From contig SLQC01000290.1 in the NCBI GenBank assembly GCA_007131625.1, forward strand, positions 1 through 5,654: a stretch of DNA of 5,654 bases. The letters run 5' to 3'. Numbering within the stretch: the stretch's first letter is position 1; every line of letters begins with the position of its first letter. The stretch comes from Balneolales bacterium (lineage in GTDB: Bacteria > Bacteroidota > Rhodothermia > Balneolales > Natronogracilivirgulaceae). A program made the position numbers and the translations under genes. Positions 1 through 5,160 of this stretch are shown here, in pieces. The notes under the pieces were generated by a model. It was given only the letters and a program-made list of their open reading frames with translations. It was not told the DNA's origin and ran no database searches.

Positions 1-1182
1 ACCTCCGTAATTGAAAATTATCCTGTCGCTGAAGACCCGCAGACAGCCCTGCGGTGCGTGGAACAATTGGGCGCCCGCGTGGAGCGGTCAGACAGGCAAA
101 TAACCATTTCAGGGATCGGGCGAAATGGCATAAAAATCCCCGATGACGTCATTGATTGCGGGAATTCGGGTACGGTCATGCGATTGCTTTCCGGTATTGT
201 GGCTGGATCGGGCATCAGTGCGGTGCTGACCGGCGACGCCTCGCTTTCGGGCCGGCCAATGAAGCGCATTATCGATCCGCTTGCTAAAATGGGGGCGGTT
301 ATCAAAGCAGCAGAAGGAGGATTTCCCCCGCTTGTGTTCGAAAAAAGAGTGAGACCGCTGCAACCGATCAAATTCCGGCTACCTGTTGCCAGCGCCCAAC
401 TGAAATCCTGCGTGTTGCTGGCCGGACTTTTTGGCAGAGATGCGACGCAGGTTATAGAATCCGTACCAAGCCGCAATCACACAGAAACGATGCTCCGGCT
501 TCCGGTGACAGTGTCGGCTGGAGAGACGGTCATCTCCAGCCGGCGTGCGATCGAGATACCAGCACAAACACTGGCGATTCCGGGTGATTTTTCAGCTGCT
601 GCATTTTGGCTTGTGGCCGGGTCCATCACAAAAAATTCGAATATTTCGATAACCGGCACCGGTGTGAATCCGACCCGGTGTGCCGCATTGCATATTCTGC
701 GACGAATGGGGGCTGATATCACCATCAACAACGAACGGAAATCCGGTGAAGAGCCGGTGGCAGATCTGAAGGTCCGGTCGGCCCGGTTGAACCCGGTTGA
801 GATTCGTCCGGATGAAATTCCCAATGCCATCGATGAACTGCCAGTTCTGAGCGTTGCGATGGCTTTTGCCGACGGGGTCTCCCGAATTACCGGTGCCGAA
901 GAGCTGAGATTCAAAGAGAGTAACCGGCTGGCTGCCATAGAGGCAATACTAACCAGTACGGGGGTGAAAGTGGAAGCACAAGAAGACGGGATAACCATCT
1001 ACGGAAATCCGGACAGGATCGTGCAATCCGCCCGGCACGACAGCTGTCATGATCACAGAATAGCCATGTCGGCTGCCATATTGTCTCTTAAAGCTGACGG
1101 TGTGTCAGAGGTCTGGAATGCCGATGCGGCGGCAGTCTCATACCCGGAATTCTGGAGTGATATAGACATTTTGTCGAGCTGA
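1..1182 (+). CDS. aroA: EPSP synthase (3-phosphoshikimate 1-carboxyvinyltransferase), 5'-truncated by window edge
   Basis: Transfers the enolpyruvyl group of PEP to shikimate-3-phosphate, the sixth step of the cytoplasmic shikimate pathway. The frame is open from base 1, and 393 residues are visible. Aligning the GNSGT loop (in-window residues 54-58) with E. coli N94-T97 suggests about 39 N-terminal residues are missing, including the Lys22/Ser23 segment, so the GTG at 58 is an internal Val. Visible family motifs in order: GNSGT, RPMKR, PVASAQLKS, SRNHTE, DELP (catalytic Asp313 equivalent), KESNR (Lys340/Glu341/Arg344), DHRIAMS (Arg386) and AVSYPEF. The SAQ motif, and Val where E. coli has Lys411, resemble the Bacillus/class II style more than E. 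coli. The residue equivalent to E. coli Gly96 is Gly, which by that criterion alone suggests a glyphosate-sensitive enzyme. The family usually has Asp in RDHTE; here it is Asn. No clear intrinsic terminator follows before dnaK. Confidence 0.97.
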   Translation, partial: TSVIENYPVAEDPQTALRCVEQLGARVERSDRQITISGIGRNGIKIPDDVIDCGNSGTVMRLLSGIVAGSGISAVLTGDASLSGRPMKRIIDPLAKMGAVIKAAEGGFPPLVFEKRVRPLQPIKFRLPVASAQLKSCVLLAGLFGRDATQVIESVPSRNHTETMLRLPVTVSAGETVISSRRAIEIPAQTLAIPGDFSAAAFWLVAGSITKNSNISITGTGVNPTRCAALHILRRMGADITINNERKSGEEPVADLKVRSARLNPVEIRPDEIPNAIDELPVLSVAMAFADGVSRITGAEELRFKESNRLAAIEAILTSTGVKVEAQEDGITIYGNPDRIVQSARHDSCHDHRIAMSAAILSLKADGVSEVWNADAAAVSYPEFWSDIDILSS

Positions 1183-1231
1183 AGTGATAGTATGCTGTCA
1201 ATTCGGCAGATCTTTTCCCGATTACCGCTGA

Positions 1232-1248
1232 TTGGCACTGTTGTTGTT
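1232..1248 (+). promoter_or_regulatory. -24/-12-like (sigma-54-like) promoter motif upstream of dnaK
   Basis: The sequence reads TTGGCAC, then five bases TGTTG, then TTGTT. The sigma-54 consensus is TTGGCAC(G)-N4/5-TTGC(A/T). The -24 half is complete and the -12 half sits at the right spacing, but the usually conserved GC of the -12 box is GT. A start site about 12 bp downstream (near 1259) would give an A-rich leader of about 79 nt to the dnaK ATG. A similar element precedes hsp20 at 5075-5091. Seen: the motif and spacing. Inferred: promoter function and sigma factor. Weaker sigma-70-like alternatives nearby are TTGTTC (1244-1249) with TAATAA (1266-1271), and an isolated TTGACA at 1282-1287. 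Confidence 0.4.
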
Positions 1249-1262
1249 CTAACTGCTTAACA

Positions 1263-1283
1263 AAGTAATAAAAGTTGTTACTT
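1263..1283. promoter_or_regulatory. AT-rich imperfect dyad (possible operator or mRNA hairpin) upstream of dnaK
   Basis: The arms AAGTAATAA (1263-1271) and TTGTTACTT (1275-1283) pair at 8 of 9 positions (one T/G opposition) around the 3-bp centre AAG. The right arm overlaps a TTGACA hexamer at 1282-1287. It could be a repressor site, or a weak hairpin in the 5' leader if transcription starts near 1259. It is not CIRCE, the HrcA site TTAGCACTC-N9-GAGTGCTAA. AT-rich dyads of this size can arise by chance. Confidence 0.3.
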
Positions 1284-1337
1284 GACAGTTTGAAGAACAC
1301 AGTAAACAGAAACAGAACAGAAGAGTTAATATTTATT

Positions 1338-3269
1338 ATGGGAAAAATTATAGGAATTGACCTCGGAACGACCAACTCCTGCGTAGCGGTAATGGAAGGG
1401 AACGAACCGGTGGTGATACAAAACTCCGAAGGAGGACGAACCACACCATCGGTCGTAGCTTTTACCAAAGATGGTGAGCGTCTGGTCGGTGCTCCCGCAA
1501 AAAGACAGGCTATTACAAACCCCGAAAAAACGATCTCATCAATCAAGCGTATTATGGGGCGTTTTTATAGTGAGATCAAGAATGAGCAAAAAAATGTCTC
1601 ATACAAGATCGTGAAAGCGGATGACGGCACCGCCCGGGTGGACCTCGAGGAGCGCAGCTATGCACCGCAGGAAATATCCGCAATGGTCCTGCAGAAAATG
1701 AAACAGACCGCCGAAGAGTATCTCGGTGAGAAAGTCACCGAAGCGGTCATCACGGTACCTGCTTACTTTAATGATGCACAACGAAAGGCGACACAGGAAG
1801 CAGGAAAGATAGCAGGTCTCGATGTCAAGCGGATTATCAACGAGCCGACAGCCGCCTCACTGGCGTACGGACTCGACAAGAAAGATAAAAGTATGACGAT
1901 CGCCGTATATGACCTCGGGGGAGGTACTTTTGATATTTCCATCCTGGAACTCGGCGACGGCGTATTTGAAGTGAAGTCGACCGATGGCGATACGCATCTC
2001 GGTGGTGACGATTTCGATGCACGTATCATGGACTATCTGGTCTCCGAATTCAAGAAAAGTGACGGTATCGACCTCAGTAAGGACGCCATGGCCCTTCAGC
2101 GTCTTCGCGATGCCTCGGAAAAAGCAAAGGTCGAGCTCTCGAGCTCCCAAAAAACAAATGTCAACCTGCCGTTTATCACGGCCGACAATTCCGGTCCAAA
2201 GCACCTGAGCATCGATATCACACGATCCAAATTCGAACAGCTGGTAGAGGATCTGGTGCAACGCACCCTCAAACCGTGTGAAAAAGCGCTTAAAGGTGCC
2301 AAGCTCAAGAAATCCGATATTGATCAGGTTATACTGGTCGGTGGTTCCACCCGGACCCCGAAAATTCAGGAAGTTGTGAAAGAGTTTTTCGGGAAAGAGC
2401 CCAGCAAAGGGGTGAATCCCGATGAAGTTGTCGCAGTAGGTGCCGCAATTCAAGGTGGCGTCTTCTCAGGTGATGTCAAAGATGTTGTGCTGCTTGATGT
2501 TACACCGCTTACTCTCGGTATTGAGACTTTGGGAGGAGTGATGACCCGGTTGATCGAGGCCAACGCCACAATTCCGACGAGCAAAACGGAGACGTTCTCG
2601 ACGGCTGCCGACAACCAGTCAAGCGTGGAAATCCATGTTATCCAGGGTGAACGCACCAAGGCGCAGGATAACCGAACACTGGGCCGTTTCCATCTTGACG
2701 GTATTCCACCGGCTCCCCGTGGTATACCGCAAATCGAGGTTTCCTTCGATATAGATGCCAACGGTGTGCTGAGTGTAAGCGCCAAAGACAGAGGTACCGG
2801 GAAAGAGCAAAGCATTCGTATTGAATCCAGCTCCGGATTGTCAGAAGATGAGATCAACAAAATGAAGAAAGCGGCCGAAGAACATGCCGATGAAGATAAA
2901 AAGCTTCGCGAACAGATTGAAACGCTGAATAAAGCGGACAACCTGATCTTCTCGACCAAAAAGCAGCTGGATGAGTACGGTGATAAACTCTCCGAAGAGA
3001 ATAAAACCAACATTCAGCAAGCGCTCGAACAGGTCGAAAGTCTGCATAAGGAGCAAAAAGTTGATGGGCTGGATGAGGCCATCGAAGCACTCAATAAAGC
3101 ATGGAACGATGCTTCCGCTGAACTCTACCAAGCTAAGCAGGAAAGTGAGTCCGGTGAAACAACCGGCGACGAGCAGTCAGACAGGGGCGAAGACGAATCC
3201 AAAAAGGAAGGAGATTCCGTCGATGCCGAGTTTGAAGTTGTGGACGACGAAGACGAAAAGAAGGAGTAA
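1338..3269 (+). CDS. dnaK: Molecular chaperone DnaK (Hsp70)
   Basis: ATP-dependent cytoplasmic Hsp70 that binds exposed hydrophobic segments and works with DnaJ and GrpE, neither of which is in this window. It has 643 residues (E. coli 638). The nucleotide-binding domain spans about 1-380: IGIDLGTTNS at 5-14, catalytic Lys70 in SIKRIMG, VPAYFND at 140-146, DLGGGTFDIS at 192-201 with Thr197, and VGGSTRTP at 334-341. The interdomain linker DVVLLDVTP is at 382-390. The beta-sandwich substrate domain runs to about 500 and the helical lid from about 501 to 605. An acidic tail follows, ending AEFEVVDDEDEKKE. The extra segment around residues 75-100 is typical of Gram-negative-type DnaK. The start is the ATG just before GKIIGIDLG; an in-frame TTG 63 nt upstream would add a tail absent from the family. 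The Shine-Dalgarno is weak (AGAAGAG about 12 nt upstream). The gene appears monocistronic, with its own upstream signals and a strong terminator. Confidence 0.99.
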   Translation: MGKIIGIDLGTTNSCVAVMEGNEPVVIQNSEGGRTTPSVVAFTKDGERLVGAPAKRQAITNPEKTISSIKRIMGRFYSEIKNEQKNVSYKIVKADDGTARVDLEERSYAPQEISAMVLQKMKQTAEEYLGEKVTEAVITVPAYFNDAQRKATQEAGKIAGLDVKRIINEPTAASLAYGLDKKDKSMTIAVYDLGGGTFDISILELGDGVFEVKSTDGDTHLGGDDFDARIMDYLVSEFKKSDGIDLSKDAMALQRLRDASEKAKVELSSSQKTNVNLPFITADNSGPKHLSIDITRSKFEQLVEDLVQRTLKPCEKALKGAKLKKSDIDQVILVGGSTRTPKIQEVVKEFFGKEPSKGVNPDEVVAVGAAIQGGVFSGDVKDVVLLDVTPLTLGIETLGGVMTRLIEANATIPTSKTETFSTAADNQSSVEIHVIQGERTKAQDNRTLGRFHLDGIPPAPRGIPQIEVSFDIDANGVLSVSAKDRGTGKEQSIRIESSSGLSEDEINKMKKAAEEHADEDKKLREQIETLNKADNLIFSTKKQLDEYGDKLSEENKTNIQQALEQVESLHKEQKVDGLDEAIEALNKAWNDASAELYQAKQESESGETTGDEQSDRGEDESKKEGDSVDAEFEVVDDEDEKKE

Positions 3270-3304
3270 TCGCTCTATGTAGCATAATTTGAATGGATTA
3301 CCGG

Positions 3305-3368
3305 GCCTCGGATCTGTCTCTTAAAGAGTAAAATTTAAGAAGATAAGATTCGGGGCTTTTTTTATTTT
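3305..3368 (+). terminator. Intrinsic terminator of dnaK with an unusually long stem
   Basis: Bases 3305-3325 can pair with 3334-3356 as 21 base pairs (three of them G-U), with single-base bulges at A3340 and A3345 and an 8-nt loop at 3326-3333. The GC-rich base of the stem (GCCTCG / CGGGGC) is followed directly by seven T, one A and four T (3357-3368). It lies 36 nt after the dnaK stop codon and should separate dnaK from the DAHP synthase unit. Confidence 0.88.
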
Positions 3369-3381
3369 ACAAGGGTACCAA

Positions 3382-3486
3382 ATGGATTATGTTATTTTAT
3401 TTGACGCGTCACACAATTTTAATTTCACCAATCTTCCTGACCCCGATTCCAGCTTGCCCGGACTGACCGCCTTTTTTGGCGGATAA
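3382..3486 (+). CDS. Candidate 34-aa Phe-rich leader peptide upstream of DAHP synthase
   Basis: A small ORF that begins ATG after AAGGG (3371-3375) at 6-nt spacing, the best Shine-Dalgarno in this intergenic region. The 34-residue product starts MDYVILFDASHNFNF and ends GLTAFFGG. It has Phe at 7, 13, 15, 31 and 32 and Tyr at 3. The tandem TTT TTT codons (3472-3477) form the loop of a 5-bp hairpin, CCGCC (3467-3471) with GGCGG (3478-3482), next to the TAA stop. I recognise no family. Phe/Tyr codons upstream of the first enzyme of aromatic amino acid synthesis are what a classical attenuator leader would show. Against this, TTT codons are common in T-rich intergenic DNA, and the peptide is longer than most known leaders. 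No promoter was identified between the dnaK terminator and this ORF. Confidence 0.35.
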   Translation: MDYVILFDASHNFNFTNLPDPDSSLPGLTAFFGG

Positions 3487-3491
3487 CTTTT

Positions 3492-3581
3492 ATGGGAAGT
3501 AAAAAATCGGAGTGTCGACAGATACGGCAACCCGAATCTGTGACGTTGTTCGAATACGGACAATTCCGTTTTTTTTTGTAA
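3492..3581 (+). CDS. Candidate second small ORF (29 aa), C-terminus rich in Phe/Tyr, just before DAHP synthase
   Basis: The ATG lies 5 nt after the stop of the preceding small ORF, so translation could be coupled. The only upstream purine-rich match is GGCGG, 9 nt away. The product starts MGSKKSECRQ and ends LFEYGQFRFFL, giving five aromatic residues in the last ten. Its TAA is 19 nt before the GTG of the DAHP synthase gene. The ORF runs straight through the terminator-like hairpin, and its last Phe codons are that hairpin's T tract. It may be a real regulatory peptide, or simply the translation of a T tract. I recognise no family. Inference is weak without comparative data. Confidence 0.25.
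   Translation: MGSKKSECRQIRQPESVTLFEYGQFRFFL
3511..3547 (+). promoter_or_regulatory. Leader hairpin upstream of DAHP synthase (possible antiterminator/protector segment)
   Basis: GTC-ACAGAT (3514-3523, bulged G3517) pairs with ATCTGT-GAC (3536-3544). After one A/A mismatch, CGG (3525-3527) pairs with CCG (3532-3534) around the tetraloop CAAC. One A-T and two G-U pairs can extend the base to 3511/3547. ATACGG occurs at 3522-3527 in this stem and again at 3554-3559 in the following terminator stem. The strand CCGAAT (3532-3537) could therefore pair with either copy, which is the kind of mutually exclusive pairing attenuators use. Pairing was worked out by hand; stabilities were not computed. 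Confidence 0.45.
3556..3577 (+). terminator. Terminator-like hairpin in the DAHP synthase leader (candidate attenuator)
   Basis: ACGGA (3556-3560) pairs with TCCGT (3565-3569) across the loop CAAT and is followed by eight T (3570-3577). The stem is short, but the shape is that of a rho-independent terminator. It sits only 23 nt before the GTG start, with no gene in between to end. That position suggests conditional termination of the DAHP synthase transcript, if transcription starts upstream of it. Confidence 0.45.
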
Positions 3582-3600
3582 CCAAAGCATATTATAAACT

Positions 3601-4968
3601 GTGAAAAAAACAAGTACGGCAGATTGGAACCCCAATTCCTGGCAATCCTACCCGATCAAACAACTCCCTGAGTACGCTGATCAAAAGCGCCTTGAGCAGG
3701 TTTATCGTGAGCTGAGCAGTTATCCGCCGCTTGTCAACTCATGGGAAATCGAGGATCTCCGTGATCAGCTGGCTTTGGCATCGCGCGGAAAAGCATTTCT
3801 GCTTCAGGGAGGAGATTGTGCCGAAGTATTCGATAACTGCAATGCTCCGCAGATTGTAAAACTGTTGAAGGTACTGCTTCAAATGAGTTTTATTCTGATT
3901 CACGAAATGAACACCCCGGTGATTCGTGTCGGGAGAATTGCAGGTCAATATGCCAAACCCCGGTCGAAACCAATCGAAAATATAGCCGGACAGGAACTTC
4001 CGACCTATCGGGGTGATCTTTTTAACAGAATAGACAAGGATGAAGAAGCGAGGATCTCGAATCCCAAGCGCCTGCTTGAAGGGTACAAACTGTCGGCATT
4101 GACGCTCAATTTTATCCGCTCACTTACAGAAGGGAAAGGCTTCGCCAATCTGCATCACCCGGAATATTGGGAGCTCGATTTTATGCGTCGCAACAAATAT
4201 TACAAGGAATACGAGTCGATGGTTAATTCCATCACCCACGCTGTGCGATTTGTAGAAACCATAACGAACAATCAGATGGACACCATGCGCCAGGTGCGGA
4301 TTCACACCTCGCATGAAGCATTGAACCTCTACTATGATTCCGCACAGACCCAGCAAGTACCGCACAATAAGGGGTGGTACAATCTGAGTACCCATATGCC
4401 GTGGCTTGGAAACCGTACCCGTGAGCTGGACGGAGCTCATGTCGAGTACTTCCGGGGAATCCGGAATCCCGTCGGTATAAAAGTGGGACCTCCTTTTGAG
4501 AACGATGAGATTGTCCGCCTCATTGAAAAACTGAATCCGGAGAATACCGAGGGCAAAATCACTCTGATCACCCGGATGGGCAAGGACCATGTCGGTACCC
4601 GGCTGCCCGGACTGATCAGAGCGGTCAACAATGCAGGCCTTAGTGTGATCTGGAGTTGTGACCCGATGCATGGTAATACCTTTGCAACCGAAGATAATAT
4701 CAAGACGAGAAGCTTTAACGATATTCTGACAGAGATCAAACAGACCTTCGAAATACACCGCAATGAAGGAACATTTCTTGGTGGTGTTCACCTTGAACTG
4801 ACCGGTGACAATGTCACGGAATGTGTGGGAGGGGCAAATGGCTTGAAAGCGGAAGGCCTTAAACGTAACTACAAAACTTTTTGTGATCCGCGTCTGAATT
4901 ATCAGCAGAGTCTCGAGATGGCTTTTCTTATCACCAAAGAGTGGAAGGCCACCTGGCAGCAGCGATAG
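3601..4968 (+). CDS. aroG: Class II 3-deoxy-7-phosphoheptulonate (DAHP) synthase
   Basis: Condenses PEP with erythrose-4-phosphate to DAHP, the first and committed step of the shikimate pathway. It has 455 residues, close to the 462 of M. tuberculosis AroG, the best-known class II enzyme. Visible family signatures: LLQGGDCAE (67-75), RIAGQYAKPRS (112-122), TSHEAL (236-241), GNRTRELDGAH (270-280), GIKVGP (292-297), TRMG (324-327), CDPMHGN (353-359), HLELTGDNVTEC (397-408) and CDPRLN (428-433). The expected metal ligands are Cys73, His357, Glu399 and Asp429, and phosphate-binding Arg/Lys residues lie in the RIAGQ, RTRELD, GIKVG and TRMG motifs. The start is GTG, because an in-frame TAA lies at 3595-3597 and no other start codon fits. 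No convincing Shine-Dalgarno precedes it. It looks like a single-gene unit, with a terminator-like dyad after it and a possible attenuator before it. The symbol follows the M. tuberculosis name; aroF/aroH are also used. Confidence 0.97.
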   Translation: MKKTSTADWNPNSWQSYPIKQLPEYADQKRLEQVYRELSSYPPLVNSWEIEDLRDQLALASRGKAFLLQGGDCAEVFDNCNAPQIVKLLKVLLQMSFILIHEMNTPVIRVGRIAGQYAKPRSKPIENIAGQELPTYRGDLFNRIDKDEEARISNPKRLLEGYKLSALTLNFIRSLTEGKGFANLHHPEYWELDFMRRNKYYKEYESMVNSITHAVRFVETITNNQMDTMRQVRIHTSHEALNLYYDSAQTQQVPHNKGWYNLSTHMPWLGNRTRELDGAHVEYFRGIRNPVGIKVGPPFENDEIVRLIEKLNPENTEGKITLITRMGKDHVGTRLPGLIRAVNNAGLSVIWSCDPMHGNTFATEDNIKTRSFNDILTEIKQTFEIHRNEGTFLGGVHLELTGDNVTECVGGANGLKAEGLKRNYKTFCDPRLNYQQSLEMAFLITKEWKATWQQR

Positions 4969-4977
4969 GAGTATTGC

Positions 4978-5009
4978 TGCAAAAATGTCACATGTCTGAC
5001 ATTTTTGTG
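4978..5009 (+). terminator. Hairpin with A5/T5 flanks after DAHP synthase (likely terminator, possibly also an operator)
   Basis: AAAAATGTCA (4981-4990) and TGACATTTTT (4997-5006) are perfect inverted 10-mers around the 6-nt loop CATGTC. C4980-G5007 and two G-U pairs extend the base. The inner TGTCA/TGACA stem followed by T5 reads as an AT-rich intrinsic terminator, and the A5 on the other side would make it work in both directions. As double-stranded DNA it is TGTCA-N6-TGACA, the half-site spacing of CRP/FNR-family operators (CooA: TGTCA-N6-CGACA). It lies about 100-115 bp upstream of the predicted hsp20 start. Confidence 0.6.
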
Positions 5010-5046
5010 TCAGGTACCGGACTATTTTCAAGAGGAAATGTCACAT
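4983..5046. repeat. 11-bp direct repeat AAATGTCACAT between DAHP synthase and hsp20
   Basis: Exact copies lie at 4983-4993 and 5036-5046, 53 bp apart. The first forms the left arm of the hairpin described above. TGTCA also occurs at 5008-5012, and its inverse TGACA at 4997-5001, so TGTCA-type pentamers begin at 4986, 4997 and 5008, one helical turn (11 bp) apart. This may be a cluster of regulator sites for hsp20, or chance in a short AT-rich region. Confidence 0.5.
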
Positions 5047-5074
5047 ATGGCAGAGAAGGCCGACCGGCGGGCTA

Positions 5075-5091
5075 TTGGTACGGGTTTTGAT
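5075..5091 (+). promoter_or_regulatory. -24/-12-like (sigma-54-like) promoter motif upstream of hsp20
   Basis: The sequence reads TTGGTAC, then GGGTT, then TTGAT. It matches the element before dnaK (TTGGCAC-TGTTG-TTGTT) in TTGG-pyrimidine-AC, the 5-bp spacing, TTG and the final T; counting the preceding A, 13 of 18 aligned bases are identical. Compared with the sigma-54 consensus, the -24 box has T for C and the -12 GC is GA. A start near 5102 would give an A-rich, apparently unstructured leader of about 58 nt. Promoter activity and sigma factor are inferred. Confidence 0.38.
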
Positions 5092-5148
5092 ACATGGTAA
5101 AGTGAAATCACATTCATAAAACCAATAAAACAAATGAAACCATTAAAC

Positions 5149-5156
5149 AAGGAGGT
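5149..5156 (+). promoter_or_regulatory. Strong Shine-Dalgarno sequence of hsp20
   Basis: AAGGAGGT ends 4 nt before the ATG at 5161 and is a near-perfect match to the 16S rRNA 3' end. It fixes the start at 5161 over the in-frame ATG at 5134, whose extra nine codons would include the ribosome binding site itself. dnaK and DAHP synthase have weak or no such site. Confidence 0.9.
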
Positions 5157-5160
5157 AGTT

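Noticed and set aside
58..60. GTG at 58 as the start of aroA
   Set aside because: The frame is open to base 1, and the translated upstream residues (TSVIENYPVAEDPQTAL) match the family, so the gene continues beyond the window.
1282..1287. TTGACA as a sigma-70 -35 box for dnaK
   Set aside because: No convincing -10 box lies 16-18 bp downstream; the best is TAAACA at a 15-bp spacing with three matches.
1275..1337. In-frame TTG extension adding 21 residues to the dnaK N-terminus
   Set aside because: DnaK proteins start directly before the K-I-I-G-I-D-L-G-T-T strand. The extension has no homologous counterpart, lies in the promoter/leader region and starts with a rare codon without a ribosome binding site.
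1183..1337. CIRCE or RpoH-type heat-shock signals for dnaK
   Set aside because: No TTAGCACTC/GAGTGCTAA pair and no CTTGAA with a suitably spaced CCCCAT were found. CTTGAC at 1281-1286 has no partner.
2971..3282. 103-codon + strand ORF overlapping the 3' end of dnaK in another frame
   Set aside because: It is a shadow of the Lys/Glu-rich DnaK lid and tail, with no start signals or recognisable domain.
3371..3600. T-box riboswitch in the DAHP synthase leader
   Set aside because: The conserved T-box sequence (AGGGTGG-N-ACCGCG) and Stem I features are absent; AAGGGTACC is only a superficial resemblance.
3387..3635. 82-codon minus-strand ORF across the DAHP synthase leader
   Set aside because: It starts inside the DAHP synthase gene, has no family resemblance, and overlaps structured leader elements that read better on the + strand.
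4120..5031. 303-codon open frame on the minus strand
   Set aside because: It lies almost wholly antisense to the well-supported DAHP synthase gene, shows no recognisable domain, and is explained by codon bias of the + strand gene.
5047..5100. 17-codon ORF (begins MAEKADRRAI) after AGAGGA, before hsp20
   Set aside because: The ribosome binding site match is fair, but the ORF covers the candidate hsp20 promoter and would lie upstream of the predicted start site. There is no other evidence for translation.
5134..5160. Upstream ATG giving a 155-residue Hsp20
   Set aside because: It would place AAGGAGGT inside the coding region. The ATG at 5161 has ideal spacing to it and gives the usual N-terminus.
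5102..5160. RNA thermometer (fourU or ROSE type) in the hsp20 leader
   Set aside because: The leader is A-rich with no U-rich or CCUCC-like segment able to pair with AAGGAGGU, so no masking hairpin is visible.
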